From IMG/VR virus record IMGVR_UViG_3300043399_000057, positions 1 through 42,156 of that record: a stretch of DNA of 42,156 nt; one strand, given 5' to 3'. Shown here piece after piece: positions 31,303-39,032 of the stretch. Source of the stretch: a virus. Positions within the stretch are counted from its first letter, which is position 1. The number at the start of each line of letters is the position of its first letter. The notes beneath the pieces are model-generated. The model did not search any database. It was not told where the DNA came from and saw only the letters and a program-made list of their open reading frames with translations. Made by a program: the position numbers and the translations under genes.

Positions 31303-33884
31303 TAGAATCTGATAACAGTTCTTAATGTAACAGTTTGGTCTGCAGTTGGAGTGAATGCTTGTTTGTTGTCAATGAATAGCAAGTCACCAGAGTATTTGTC
31401 TACTGTTGGGTTGCTAACACCAGAAGCAGCAAACGCTTCTGCTTCTTCGTTCTGGAATACAGAACCAACTTGAGGTACAGCGTTGTCTAAAGATTGTAAC
31501 AAAGCGCCAGTAGAAGTCAACGCAACAATTCTAAATCTTGGACCACTAGCAGAACCCATAGTTACTAGCATATCTTGGCTAAAGTTGTTAACATCAACAT
31601 ATCCAGAAATAACATAACATCCTGAACCCAATGATGTTTTTAATAGCGCTGTTTTACCGTACTGTCTTGGGTTTTTAATAATACCCAATTGACGGAAGTC
31701 GTTATTAACTTCAAAACCTTGGTTCTTGTCCTTGGAAATATTTGAGTAGAACATCAGTGTTCTGGCAAACATACCATTAATAGGATCTTTACCATGTCCA
31801 CCGAATGGAGCCATAACAGCGCGAGCAGTAGCACCTTCACCAGCACCAGTAATAGTTACTTTAGCCCAACGATATCCAATACCGTATTGTGTTGGTGTTA
31901 TCTTGATAACTTTACCAGCTTCTACTTGAGCAACAGCCTCAGCACCTTCACCATCACCTTCAATAGTGATTGTTGGTGGTGTGCCGTATCCAAAGCCACC
32001 AGAAATAACTGGATATGCCATGATACGACCATCTGTTGTCAACAATTCAGTGTTTGCTTGTAGTGTATTAATATCGCCTGGAGATAAGTCAGAAGTTATA
32101 ATCGCGCCTGTGCCATCACCAGCAATAGAGATGTTGGCGTATGTATAACCAATACCACCTTCAACAATAGAAACACCAACGATTTGTCCAGCATCTAAAA
32201 TTGGAATTAACTTGGCAGATGATTTAACACCTTGACAGTAAGCAGTAGCACCACTACCACCAGAAACTGGTTGAATAGAAACACCTGGAAGAGATGAGTA
32301 TCCAGAACCGTACTTAAGTGAGATAGTACCAGTTGCTGGACTACCAACATACTGTAAAACTACAGTTCCATTTGAATCAGAACCAGATGTATGAGTTGGA
32401 GCAGTAGTACCTGAAGTTCCAGCAGATGTTACTGTGTACAATCTGTTAGAATAGAAAATTTGTTGGTTAACTGCGTAAGCTGTGGCAGCTTCCCATTCAG
32501 TACCAAATACAATGTCTGGCGCAGATGTGTAATTATCACCAGAGTCTTGAACAACAACATACGCAACGCTAGTGCCTTGCATAACAGCTTGACCTAGAGC
32601 ACCAGTACCACCACCGCCAGAGATTGTAACGTCTGGGACAGCTGTATAACCAGATCCGCCGTCAATAATGTTCACGTCATAAACAGAACCATTTAAGATA
32701 ATTCCAGTAACATGACCACCAGAAACTGTTACTTGACCAGTCACAGTAGAACCGATGTACTTAAGAACAGCAGTACCATTTTTAACTTCACCACTCTTAT
32801 GTGTTGGAGCAGGAGAAGCTAATGAGCCAGATAGAGTTGCTTCGTAGATATTACCTTCGTGTTCAATCTTTTGACCAAGCAATACGCCAATGTCTTCAAC
32901 CCATGGGTTCGCACCTGCAAATGGCGGTTCAAAGGCTACTGTCGCGCCAGATGTATAATCAGCGCCACCACTAGATATCGCTACGTTTTGCAGCAACAGA
33001 GGATCAGATGCTCTATAACCGTCACCTTGAACAACTATAGAAGCGAAAGTATAGTTCTCTCCACCAGATTCAATAATTGTGTTTTGAATCTCACCGTTAG
33101 AATAAAACTGTGAACGTAGAGAGTTAACGACTGGCATATAAGCATCAGTCAAAAACTTGTTACGTAAGGCAATTGGAATACTATACAAGTACTTCCACAT
33201 GTAACCATCTGGCATAATAACAGGATCAACGACAGTACCGATAGGTTTATATGTCGAAGCAGCACCATTGTTATTATCAAGGCACTTGTATACGTTAAAT
33301 TCGTCTGTGATAACGTAGTTATTTGTGTCTTCTAGAAGTTGAGTTCCAGAATATCCTTTTACAACCACCGCCGCTGCAGCACATCCTTCACCACCACCGC
33401 CAGCAATTTCTACTGTTGGGCTAGATGTATATCCACGACCACGTGTTAGTAAATCAATAGCAACAACAACGCCATCTAATACAATAGCTTCTGCTGTAGC
33501 TCCAGATCCACCACCGCCAGTAATTGTGATTGTAGGAGGATCTGAATATCCAAAACCACCAGAAATTACGTCAATACCTTGCACTTCATCGCTATATTGA
33601 TCGTCATACATATCATAAACAGTGCCAGTTACCCAGTCAACACGTGGCACAACGAAAGCTACGTCTGTAGACTTAATTTCTTTCATTGTGATAATTTCAG
33701 AACGAGTTTTTAATTCGTAATCAAAACTGTCGACTGGAAATGGCGGCACTGTGTCATCACCAGTCCACTGAATTGTTCTACCTAGAAAATAGTAGTAACG
33801 AGCGGTACGGTTTTGAATTTCATTATATAAACCCTCTGCGATAGAGTTATGTAATGCAGATTTCAATAGAGATGAAGTCGCCAT
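31302..33884 (-). CDS. 8: Baseplate wedge protein gp8-like with inserted modules
   Basis: 860 residues (T4 gp8 334). The N-terminus MATSSLLKSALHNSIAEGLY then RTARYYYFLGRTIQW and VPRVDWVTGTVYDMYDD, with MPDGYMWKYLYSIPIALRNK near 225, match gp8 wedge subunits in cyanophage-type phages. The C-terminus returns to wedge-like sequence (MFYSNISKDKNQGFEVNNDF). Between them lie Gly-rich repeats of the ISGGFGYSDPPTITITGGG type (about 104-176, 270-320, 388-460, 518-690) and two carbohydrate-binding-like modules (about 328-380 and 463-516). gp8 links wedge arms to the gp10 unit. The extra modules may bind host surface glycans. Confidence 0.8.
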   Translation of the reverse strand: MATSSLLKSALHNSIAEGLYNEIQNRTARYYYFLGRTIQWTGDDTVPPFPVDSFDYELKTRSEIITMKEIKSTDVAFVVPRVDWVTGTVYDMYDDQYSDEVQGIDVISGGFGYSDPPTITITGGGGSGATAEAIVLDGVVVAIDLLTRGRGYTSSPTVEIAGGGGEGCAAAAVVVKGYSGTQLLEDTNNYVITDEFNVYKCLDNNNGAASTYKPIGTVVDPVIMPDGYMWKYLYSIPIALRNKFLTDAYMPVVNSLRSQFYSNGEIQNTIIESGGENYTFASIVVQGDGYRASDPLLLQNVAISSGGADYTSGATVAFEPPFAGANPWVEDIGVLLGQKIEHEGNIYEATLSGSLASPAPTHKSGEVKNGTAVLKYIGSTVTGQVTVSGGHVTGIILNGSVYDVNIIDGGSGYTAVPDVTISGGGGTGALGQAVMQGTSVAYVVVQDSGDNYTSAPDIVFGTEWEAATAYAVNQQIFYSNRLYTVTSAGTSGTTAPTHTSGSDSNGTVVLQYVGSPATGTISLKYGSGYSSLPGVSIQPVSGGSGATAYCQGVKSSAKLIPILDAGQIVGVSIVEGGIGYTYANISIAGDGTGAIITSDLSPGDINTLQANTELLTTDGRIMAYPVISGGFGYGTPPTITIEGDGEGAEAVAQVEAGKVIKITPTQYGIGYRWAKVTITGAGEGATARAVMAPFGGHGKDPINGMFARTLMFYSNISKDKNQGFEVNNDFRQLGIIKNPRQYGKTALLKTSLGSGCYVISGYVDVNNFSQDMLVTMGSASGPRFRIVALTSTGALLQSLDNAVPQVGSVFQNEEAEAFAASGVSNPTVDKYSGDLLFIDNKQAFTPTADQTVTLRTVIRF
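32337..32498 (-). other. Carbohydrate-binding-like module 2 in gp8-like protein
   Basis: Residues about 463-516: WEAATAYAVNQQIFYSNRLY then TTAPTHTSG and VVLQYVG. The W...Y...Q.....N.LY then PTHTSG then aromatic-Gly order matches small ChiC-type modules and its two copies elsewhere in this window. Confidence 0.6.
32745..32903 (-). other. Carbohydrate-binding-like module 1 in gp8-like protein
   Basis: Residues about 328-380: WVEDIGVLLGQKIEHEGNIY then PAPTHKSG and AVLKYIG, aligning with module 2 by eye over its whole length. Confidence 0.55.
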
Positions 33885-33898
33885 TTATAAATTCCTGA

Positions 33899-34348
33899 TT
33901 AGCTTACTGTAACAACCCAAGTGATAGCAATAGAGTCACCAGCAGCTTTGTTAACAACTGGGAAAGTTGTACGGCATAGCATGATACCACCAGTAGTGTT
34001 ATTGAAAACACCAGCTTCAGTGATGGCACCAGTACCAGTACCAGCTGGGAAAGTGGCAGTGTAAGTAACTTGGTTGTTTGCAGCAGAAGCAGAAGCCAAT
34101 GTAACACGACCAGCTTCAGTGCCTAATGTAGTGTTTGCCACGGCTGGAGTTGCAGTACCAGTACCAATAGCCATGTGTGACATGATGTCGTTTGCAACAC
34201 CAACAATACGTGAAGCAATGTAGTTCTTACCAACAGTAACAACTAAGTTCTTGATATCACGTTCGTCTTTAATATTACCGAATGCATCCTTTAGAACGAC
34301 TTTAAGTTCGCCCTTCATTGTTAGCATTTCTTGTTCTTGTAGATTCAT
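33899..34348 (-). CDS. Small virion-associated protein between gp7 and gp8
   Basis: 149 residues from the ATG at 34348, chosen because AAAGGAG lies six bases before it; an in-frame ATG at 34399 would add 17 residues and overlap gp7 by 41 bases. The protein runs MNLQEQEMLTMKGELKVVLK, then KNLVVTVGKNYIASRIVG, then Thr/Ala/Gly-rich beta strands to SIAITWVVTVS. This 'NLVVT.GK..IA.R' opening with a following beta domain occurs in many phage tail or capsid-fibre accessory proteins. It lacks Cys and enzymatic motifs. A baseplate-associated fibre or decoration role is likely. Confidence 0.75.
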   Translation of the reverse strand: MNLQEQEMLTMKGELKVVLKDAFGNIKDERDIKNLVVTVGKNYIASRIVGVANDIMSHMAIGTGTATPAVANTTLGTEAGRVTLASASAANNQVTYTATFPAGTGTGAITEAGVFNNTTGGIMLCRTTFPVVNKAAGDSIAITWVVTVS

Positions 34349-34358
34349 ATAATCTCCT

Positions 34359-36509
34359 TTAGAATAAAATTTCTGTTCCGACGTACAATCCACTATCATT
34401 TAAGAAAAAGCCAGCTTCACCGTAAGGGTTAAACTCGATAATACCACCTGAGTCTACAACTTCACTGATATCAATACCAGAAATTGTAGGGTCAATAATC
34501 TTCTCTAATATGAATGCGGGGACTGTTCTATTTAGGTCGGATCCCGTTACATCTTCCATAACTACGTGTTCGTAGTTAGTTCCACCGTCATAAAGAATAT
34601 GAGCGTCTAATAATTTTTCCATATCAATGATAGCTAAACCAGTTCTGGTTCCATCTAACATTGGATATTCTGGTTCGATCATGACAACAGATTGTGGGTC
34701 ATAAACCCCATCATAGTTCGCTACAGTTTCATCAACTAATTTATTAAATGTCATGTACGGATAAGTTCTTTCCATACCGTACCCAGTTTCATCAACTGGC
34801 ATAACATTTTCTTGATCTAAATCACCATCATAATTTAGCGTTGTTATCGTGATAGTCTTATGAGAATCAAAGAATGGACCAGTACGATCTAGACCTTCAC
34901 CAACTTCAGAAGACATAAACACTTCATGACCTTCGACCAAACCATCGTAGTTTGGTGTAGTGTTTATAATGTTCTTTCCAACTAACAAGTATGGATAAGT
35001 TCTGTCCATACCAGTACCAATTTCGTCGAATGGGATAACTACATGCCCTTCTAGAGCATTATTGTAGTTTCTCACATAATCGTCTAGATACTTGCTAAAG
35101 TGTTTTATCTCAATTAAGTTTTCAGCAGTAACTTCTTCACTCTTAGAAAGAGTCAAGATTCTGATTAGAGATTCTAGTTCTAAGCTGATGTCGAATTCGT
35201 TACGAATATCGTATTCACCAAACATAGCCATACCAGCTGGGTGAATCAAGTTCTTGACTGCAGTCTTATAACGATCTAGAGTCTCGTCGATCTTAATAAC
35301 GTAAGAAAACGCTTGATAGTATCTAGAGTCTTGGATATAAATCGCGTCATCCAAGAAACCATCGTTGTTAATATAGTAACCTGGATACTTTGCAAGAGCA
35401 CCAAGTTTAACTTTAATGATAGCTGGGTTGCTGTCTGTTACTTTAGAGTCGATAGTAGAAATACCGAATTCTCTAAGCACGTTACCTGCATAAGTACCGT
35501 CAATGGCAGGGGCAGTTGGGTTCGCTGGATCGAATGCGTAGTCAAACGTGTTGATTGTACCGCTTTCAGAATAACCATCCAAACCTTCTGAAATATTAAG
35601 ATTAGAACCAATACGCTGAATAACAGTACCAGATGTACCAGAAACATCCTGACCAGACTGAGCAGAAATTGTAGTTGTAAAGTCTGTGCTGTAACCTATA
35701 CCGTATTTAATGAATTGAGCTAGTTCAATACCACCAGTAGAGTTAACTTTAGAAACTTTTAGAATAGAACCATAACCGTTAAAGTTACGGATATTATACA
35801 GCTGACCAACTTTAAATCCAGAACCTGCTTGTTGAACTTCTAGAGCAGTTGTTGTTGCTAAAATCTCAGCAGTAAAGTAAACACCCTCTGCATCATTTCT
35901 GTAACGTAGTCTGTCGCCAACTGAAACATTACCAAAGAATCGACGATCGATTAGAAATTCATAAACAGTATCAGACAAACGAATTGTTCGTTCAACTTCA
36001 ACTTCAACGTCTTGTCTTCTATCAACTAGAACACGAATAATTTTATTTGGTGTGATAACATCAACTAATTTACCAACAACATCGTTTGGTGTACCAGTCA
36101 ATATCTTGGCAAAAACAGAAACGTCTTGGTTCCATTTACCGTCAGATGCGCGAAGCATTTGTTTAGAAGGATAGTCAATAGACACTTCCTTGTTAAACAA
36201 AATTCTGAATAGCAACTTAAATGATGCTTCAGAACCCTTTGCTTTGTACTGATCTTTAATATGCTGTAGTAAGAATCTTTCACTAACAGTAGAATATGGA
36301 ATGTTTGACCCATATTCATTTCTAAAGTGTTTGATGAAACTGTCTAGTGTACTATCTAAATCTCTCAGAGTCTTTAAGTCGACTTGTGTAGATTCTAGAT
36401 ACGTGTAATACGCTTCTAAGAACGAAACGAATGTATCGTATTCTTCTCGTACAAACTCTGGTAGCTGATTTGCTACCAGAGTTGAAATCTTAGGTTTTGT
36501 TAATGCCAT
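34359..36509 (-). CDS. 7: Baseplate wedge protein gp7-like, with C-terminal tandem repeats
   Basis: 716 residues. The start MALTKPKISTLVANQLPEFV, then REEYDTFVSFLEAYYTYLES and QYKAKGSEASFKLLFRILFN, is the family seen between gp6 and gp8 in cyanophage-type genomes. Position gives gp7, though T4 gp7 (1032 aa) is longer. The last third carries five repeats of about 39 residues (34480-35071) with NYDG, an acidic E.G.G.DRT.P segment and aromatic ends. The ATG overlaps the gp6 stop (TAATG). It would form part of the wedge around the hub. Confidence 0.75.
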   Translation of the reverse strand: MALTKPKISTLVANQLPEFVREEYDTFVSFLEAYYTYLESTQVDLKTLRDLDSTLDSFIKHFRNEYGSNIPYSTVSERFLLQHIKDQYKAKGSEASFKLLFRILFNKEVSIDYPSKQMLRASDGKWNQDVSVFAKILTGTPNDVVGKLVDVITPNKIIRVLVDRRQDVEVEVERTIRLSDTVYEFLIDRRFFGNVSVGDRLRYRNDAEGVYFTAEILATTTALEVQQAGSGFKVGQLYNIRNFNGYGSILKVSKVNSTGGIELAQFIKYGIGYSTDFTTTISAQSGQDVSGTSGTVIQRIGSNLNISEGLDGYSESGTINTFDYAFDPANPTAPAIDGTYAGNVLREFGISTIDSKVTDSNPAIIKVKLGALAKYPGYYINNDGFLDDAIYIQDSRYYQAFSYVIKIDETLDRYKTAVKNLIHPAGMAMFGEYDIRNEFDISLELESLIRILTLSKSEEVTAENLIEIKHFSKYLDDYVRNYNNALEGHVVIPFDEIGTGMDRTYPYLLVGKNIINTTPNYDGLVEGHEVFMSSEVGEGLDRTGPFFDSHKTITITTLNYDGDLDQENVMPVDETGYGMERTYPYMTFNKLVDETVANYDGVYDPQSVVMIEPEYPMLDGTRTGLAIIDMEKLLDAHILYDGGTNYEHVVMEDVTGSDLNRTVPAFILEKIIDPTISGIDISEVVDSGGIIEFNPYGEAGFFLNDSGLYVGTEILF
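34480..35071 (-). repeat. Five-copy 39-residue repeat in the gp7-like C-terminus
   Basis: Copies begin NYNNALEGHVV, NYDGLVEGHEV, NYDGDLDQENV, NYDGVYDPQSV and LYDGGTNYEHV, each followed by an acidic segment ending in (M/L)(D/E/N)RT.P in four copies and a closing amphipathic stretch. Confidence 0.8.
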
Positions 36510-38341
36510 TATGATCTGCTTGTGCTAAAGACGTAATTGTATCCGCCACGAAGATCTCCAGTAGCTGCCTTATCAGAAATTGCTTTAATTGTCAAGTGAT
36601 CTCTGGCAATTTCAGCGATTTGGGTTAGAGCGGAGACCACATCATTAGATTGTGGTTTAATAGAAATCTCAAAGTCGATATCAGCCAATGCTGTGATGTG
36701 TAAGTTTCTAATGTCTACGATACCGTTAGCGTAGTCAATAGTACCGATTCTGTTATTTACATATTGTTTGATAGCGTTTGGACCATACTTAAACAGTCTA
36801 ACATATCCAACACCATCATCGTTCATATAGTGAACTTCATCGCTACCAGCAATAAAGAAACCAGTTGTTAAGAATGAACCAGATTCACCCTGTCCATCTG
36901 CGTAGATTGGGTTAATGATGTTCAAGATATATTGAGCGCTAACATTATAGCGAGGAATCAATCTTCTTCTTAATAGAACAGTAGTAATGTTGCTGACAAT
37001 AGATGGGTCTGCTGCGTCAATAATTCTACTTAGTTTAGAGAATCTAAACATACCATCGAATCTCTGCAAGTCATCATCATCGTATTTAAAGATTGCGTTT
37101 GTAACGATTGTTTCTATCTCAGAAGCAGTCTTTGTAGTTTCTTGCTCGTTGTAATAGATTGTAACATCTAGAGCGATGTTAATATATTCTGGATCTAAAA
37201 TTTCTGGAGTAACAGAAACAACGCTACGCTGAGACAACACGCTGGAAATAATAGATGCTTTTTGAACCGATGTCAACTTAGAAGCATTCTTTGGTTTGAC
37301 ACAGATAAAAGTTTTACCGTAAACTGGTGGGTTGTTATCTTCACCACCCCAAACAGAAACTGACTTGGCTTCTGGCACAGATGCATAGATAAGAGCCTTG
37401 TAATCATCTGGGGTAACAGCACGGTTTTGTGCTGAGTACATTTTTGGAGCATTGAATCGAATACTCTCTATGTCTTCTCTATCAGATCCATTAGAAGCTG
37501 GAGAAGTAGTAGTAATAGTTATAGTAGAACCACTCAATAGAGTTGAACCATTATATGTGAATGCTCTAGCGCCATTGGCTATTTCTTTACTGGAAACAAA
37601 ATATTCGATGTGAATCACATTACCATTAGAAAGAGCCTTACCCAAATTACCATCACCGAATGTTAACTCATAAAGACTATCGTCGATCTCTTTGATCCAG
37701 TATAATTTAGAATCTGGTGTAGCTTTAACTAATGTATCTGCACGAGAATATGTCTCGTAGAAAGAAGATGTAGAACTTTCCTGAACTCTAACAGTTAATG
37801 TGTCTAAGTCAATATCAGCGTTTGGCACAATATATCTTGCACCGTTGCTAACTAAAAACTTATTAGATAGTGGTGCACCCTCGTGGATTTCAACACCAGT
37901 GAATGTATAAGTGTTTCCATTACGGTTAGTTGTAATAGAACCTCTGTTGAAAAATGTCAGAGATGTTCCATCAACAGTAGTATTAAATTGACTGAAGGCT
38001 GGAATTGTTAAGTTTGTCGGGCTAGAAGTACCGCCTGCAACTGTGATATTAACTGTAGCAGAAGCGCATTTGGCTGAACGTGGTGTGTAGCCAAGATGCT
38101 TGGCTAGAGAAACTACGCTGCTTCTTTTTCTGGCAGAGTCCAAGAACATTTCGTTAATCGTCATGTTATTGTACAATGCATTGTAGTGTGTGTTGTAGGC
38201 TAGTGTGTCCATCAGCACGGACATCGCAGAACCTTCAAAATCATAATCTTGAAATTGTTCTTGTCCGCTTAAAAATTCTTTGATGTTAGACTTGATTGCA
38301 TCAAAGTCTAATTCTGTTACATTAATCTTTTTGTTAGCCAT
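36509..38341 (-). CDS. 6: Baseplate wedge protein gp6 (baseplate J family)
   Basis: 610 residues (T4 gp6 660). MANKKINVTELDFDAIKSNI, then DYDFEGSAMSVLMDTLAYNTHY and LDSARKRSSVVSLAKHLGYTP, are gp6/GpJ hallmarks; DREDIESIRFNAPKMYSAQNRAVTPDDY is the later GpJ motif. gp6 dimers form the iris of the baseplate inner ring with gp7, gp25 and gp53. TAATG junctions link it to gp25 upstream and gp7 downstream. Confidence 0.96.
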   Translation of the reverse strand: MANKKINVTELDFDAIKSNIKEFLSGQEQFQDYDFEGSAMSVLMDTLAYNTHYNALYNNMTINEMFLDSARKRSSVVSLAKHLGYTPRSAKCASATVNITVAGGTSSPTNLTIPAFSQFNTTVDGTSLTFFNRGSITTNRNGNTYTFTGVEIHEGAPLSNKFLVSNGARYIVPNADIDLDTLTVRVQESSTSSFYETYSRADTLVKATPDSKLYWIKEIDDSLYELTFGDGNLGKALSNGNVIHIEYFVSSKEIANGARAFTYNGSTLLSGSTITITTTSPASNGSDREDIESIRFNAPKMYSAQNRAVTPDDYKALIYASVPEAKSVSVWGGEDNNPPVYGKTFICVKPKNASKLTSVQKASIISSVLSQRSVVSVTPEILDPEYINIALDVTIYYNEQETTKTASEIETIVTNAIFKYDDDDLQRFDGMFRFSKLSRIIDAADPSIVSNITTVLLRRRLIPRYNVSAQYILNIINPIYADGQGESGSFLTTGFFIAGSDEVHYMNDDGVGYVRLFKYGPNAIKQYVNNRIGTIDYANGIVDIRNLHITALADIDFEISIKPQSNDVVSALTQIAEIARDHLTIKAISDKAATGDLRGGYNYVFSTSRS

Positions 38342-38733
38342 TATCGTGTTCTCTCTAGAGTTATATCAAGAGTTAAAGGTCTCTCTGTATTAACGATCTT
38401 AAATTCTATGGTTATGTCAACAGAATTTTCGTCTTCTAATAATGAGACGATAACATCTATAACTTCAACTCTTGGTTCGTAGTTGTTTATGACATCAATA
38501 ATTGCTCTTCGTAAAGTCGCTTCCAACATTGGAGTGGCTGGTTCGAATAGCAAAGCCATAACGGGAGAACCAATTTCGCTGTGGAATGGTCTCTCATAGT
38601 TTTTAGTAAGTATCAAAGTTTTCAGCGCTGCCTTGATCGCATTATCATCATATCGGCGTGCAATATCTTTCGTCACTGGATGTGCAGTGAAGTTAAAGTC
38701 TAAATCAGAGAATATTCTTGTGTTTCTTGCCAT
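38341..38733 (-). CDS. 25: Baseplate wedge protein gp25
   Basis: 130 residues (T4 gp25 132). FSDLDFNFTAHPVTKDIARR, then NYERPFHSEIGSPVMALLFE and INNYEPRVEVIDVIV, contain the EPR motif and lysozyme-like-wedge (GPW/gp25) pattern. It clamps the sheath start to the wedge. A CTAAATAA box ends five bases before the ATG, and no ribosome site is visible, hinting at a leaderless late transcript. Confidence 0.96.
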   Translation of the reverse strand: MARNTRIFSDLDFNFTAHPVTKDIARRYDDNAIKAALKTLILTKNYERPFHSEIGSPVMALLFEPATPMLEATLRRAIIDVINNYEPRVEVIDVIVSLLEDENSVDITIEFKIVNTERPLTLDITLERTR

Positions 38734-38738
38734 AACTA

Positions 38739-38746
38739 TTATTTAG
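38739..38746 (-). promoter_or_regulatory. Candidate late promoter before gp25
   Basis: CTAAATAA on the minus strand, five bases before the gp25 ATG at 38733. Start of transcription would fall at or within a few bases of the ATG. Confidence 0.4.
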
Positions 38747-38747
38747 G

Positions 38748-39032
38748 TTATTCTATTATGGTTTTTGCATTGCCGTCTGCAACTTGGTCGCCATCAGCAA
38801 TTGGATCATTTACTCTCGCAGCTGCAAAACCTTCGAAGAAAGTCTTTGCAGCGCCAGCTGTTATTTGTCTCTGTGCTCCAATATGCCCTAGGTGTGGCGC
38901 AAACTGGTCACCAACTACGCCTACTAACACTCCACCAACATAAGTTTTAACACATTGGATTTTAGCAGTAAGGGCTGTTGGTGGACCATCCAAACCCTTA
39001 CTCATCGCGCCTTTATATGTTAAGTTTGGCAT
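38748..39032 (-). CDS. PAAR-domain tail spike tip protein
   Basis: 94 residues with MPNLTYKGAMSKGLDGPPTA, TYVGGVLVGVVGDQFAPHLG and AARVNDPIADGDQVADGNAK, the PAAR-like layout (short strands with Pro/Gly turns, His and Asp near the tip). It would cap the gp5 spike needle as T4 gp5.4 does, sharpening the membrane-piercing tip. Its start overlaps the gp5 stop by TAATG and gp25 follows. A metal site (His, Cys) cannot be resolved from sequence alone. Confidence 0.85.
   Translation of the reverse strand: MPNLTYKGAMSKGLDGPPTALTAKIQCVKTYVGGVLVGVVGDQFAPHLGHIGAQRQITAGAAKTFFEGFAAARVNDPIADGDQVADGNAKTIIE

Noticed and set aside
34349-34399. Longer start for the 149-aa virion protein
   Set aside because: It overlaps the gp7-like gene by 41 bases and lacks a ribosome site; AAAGGAG precedes 34348.
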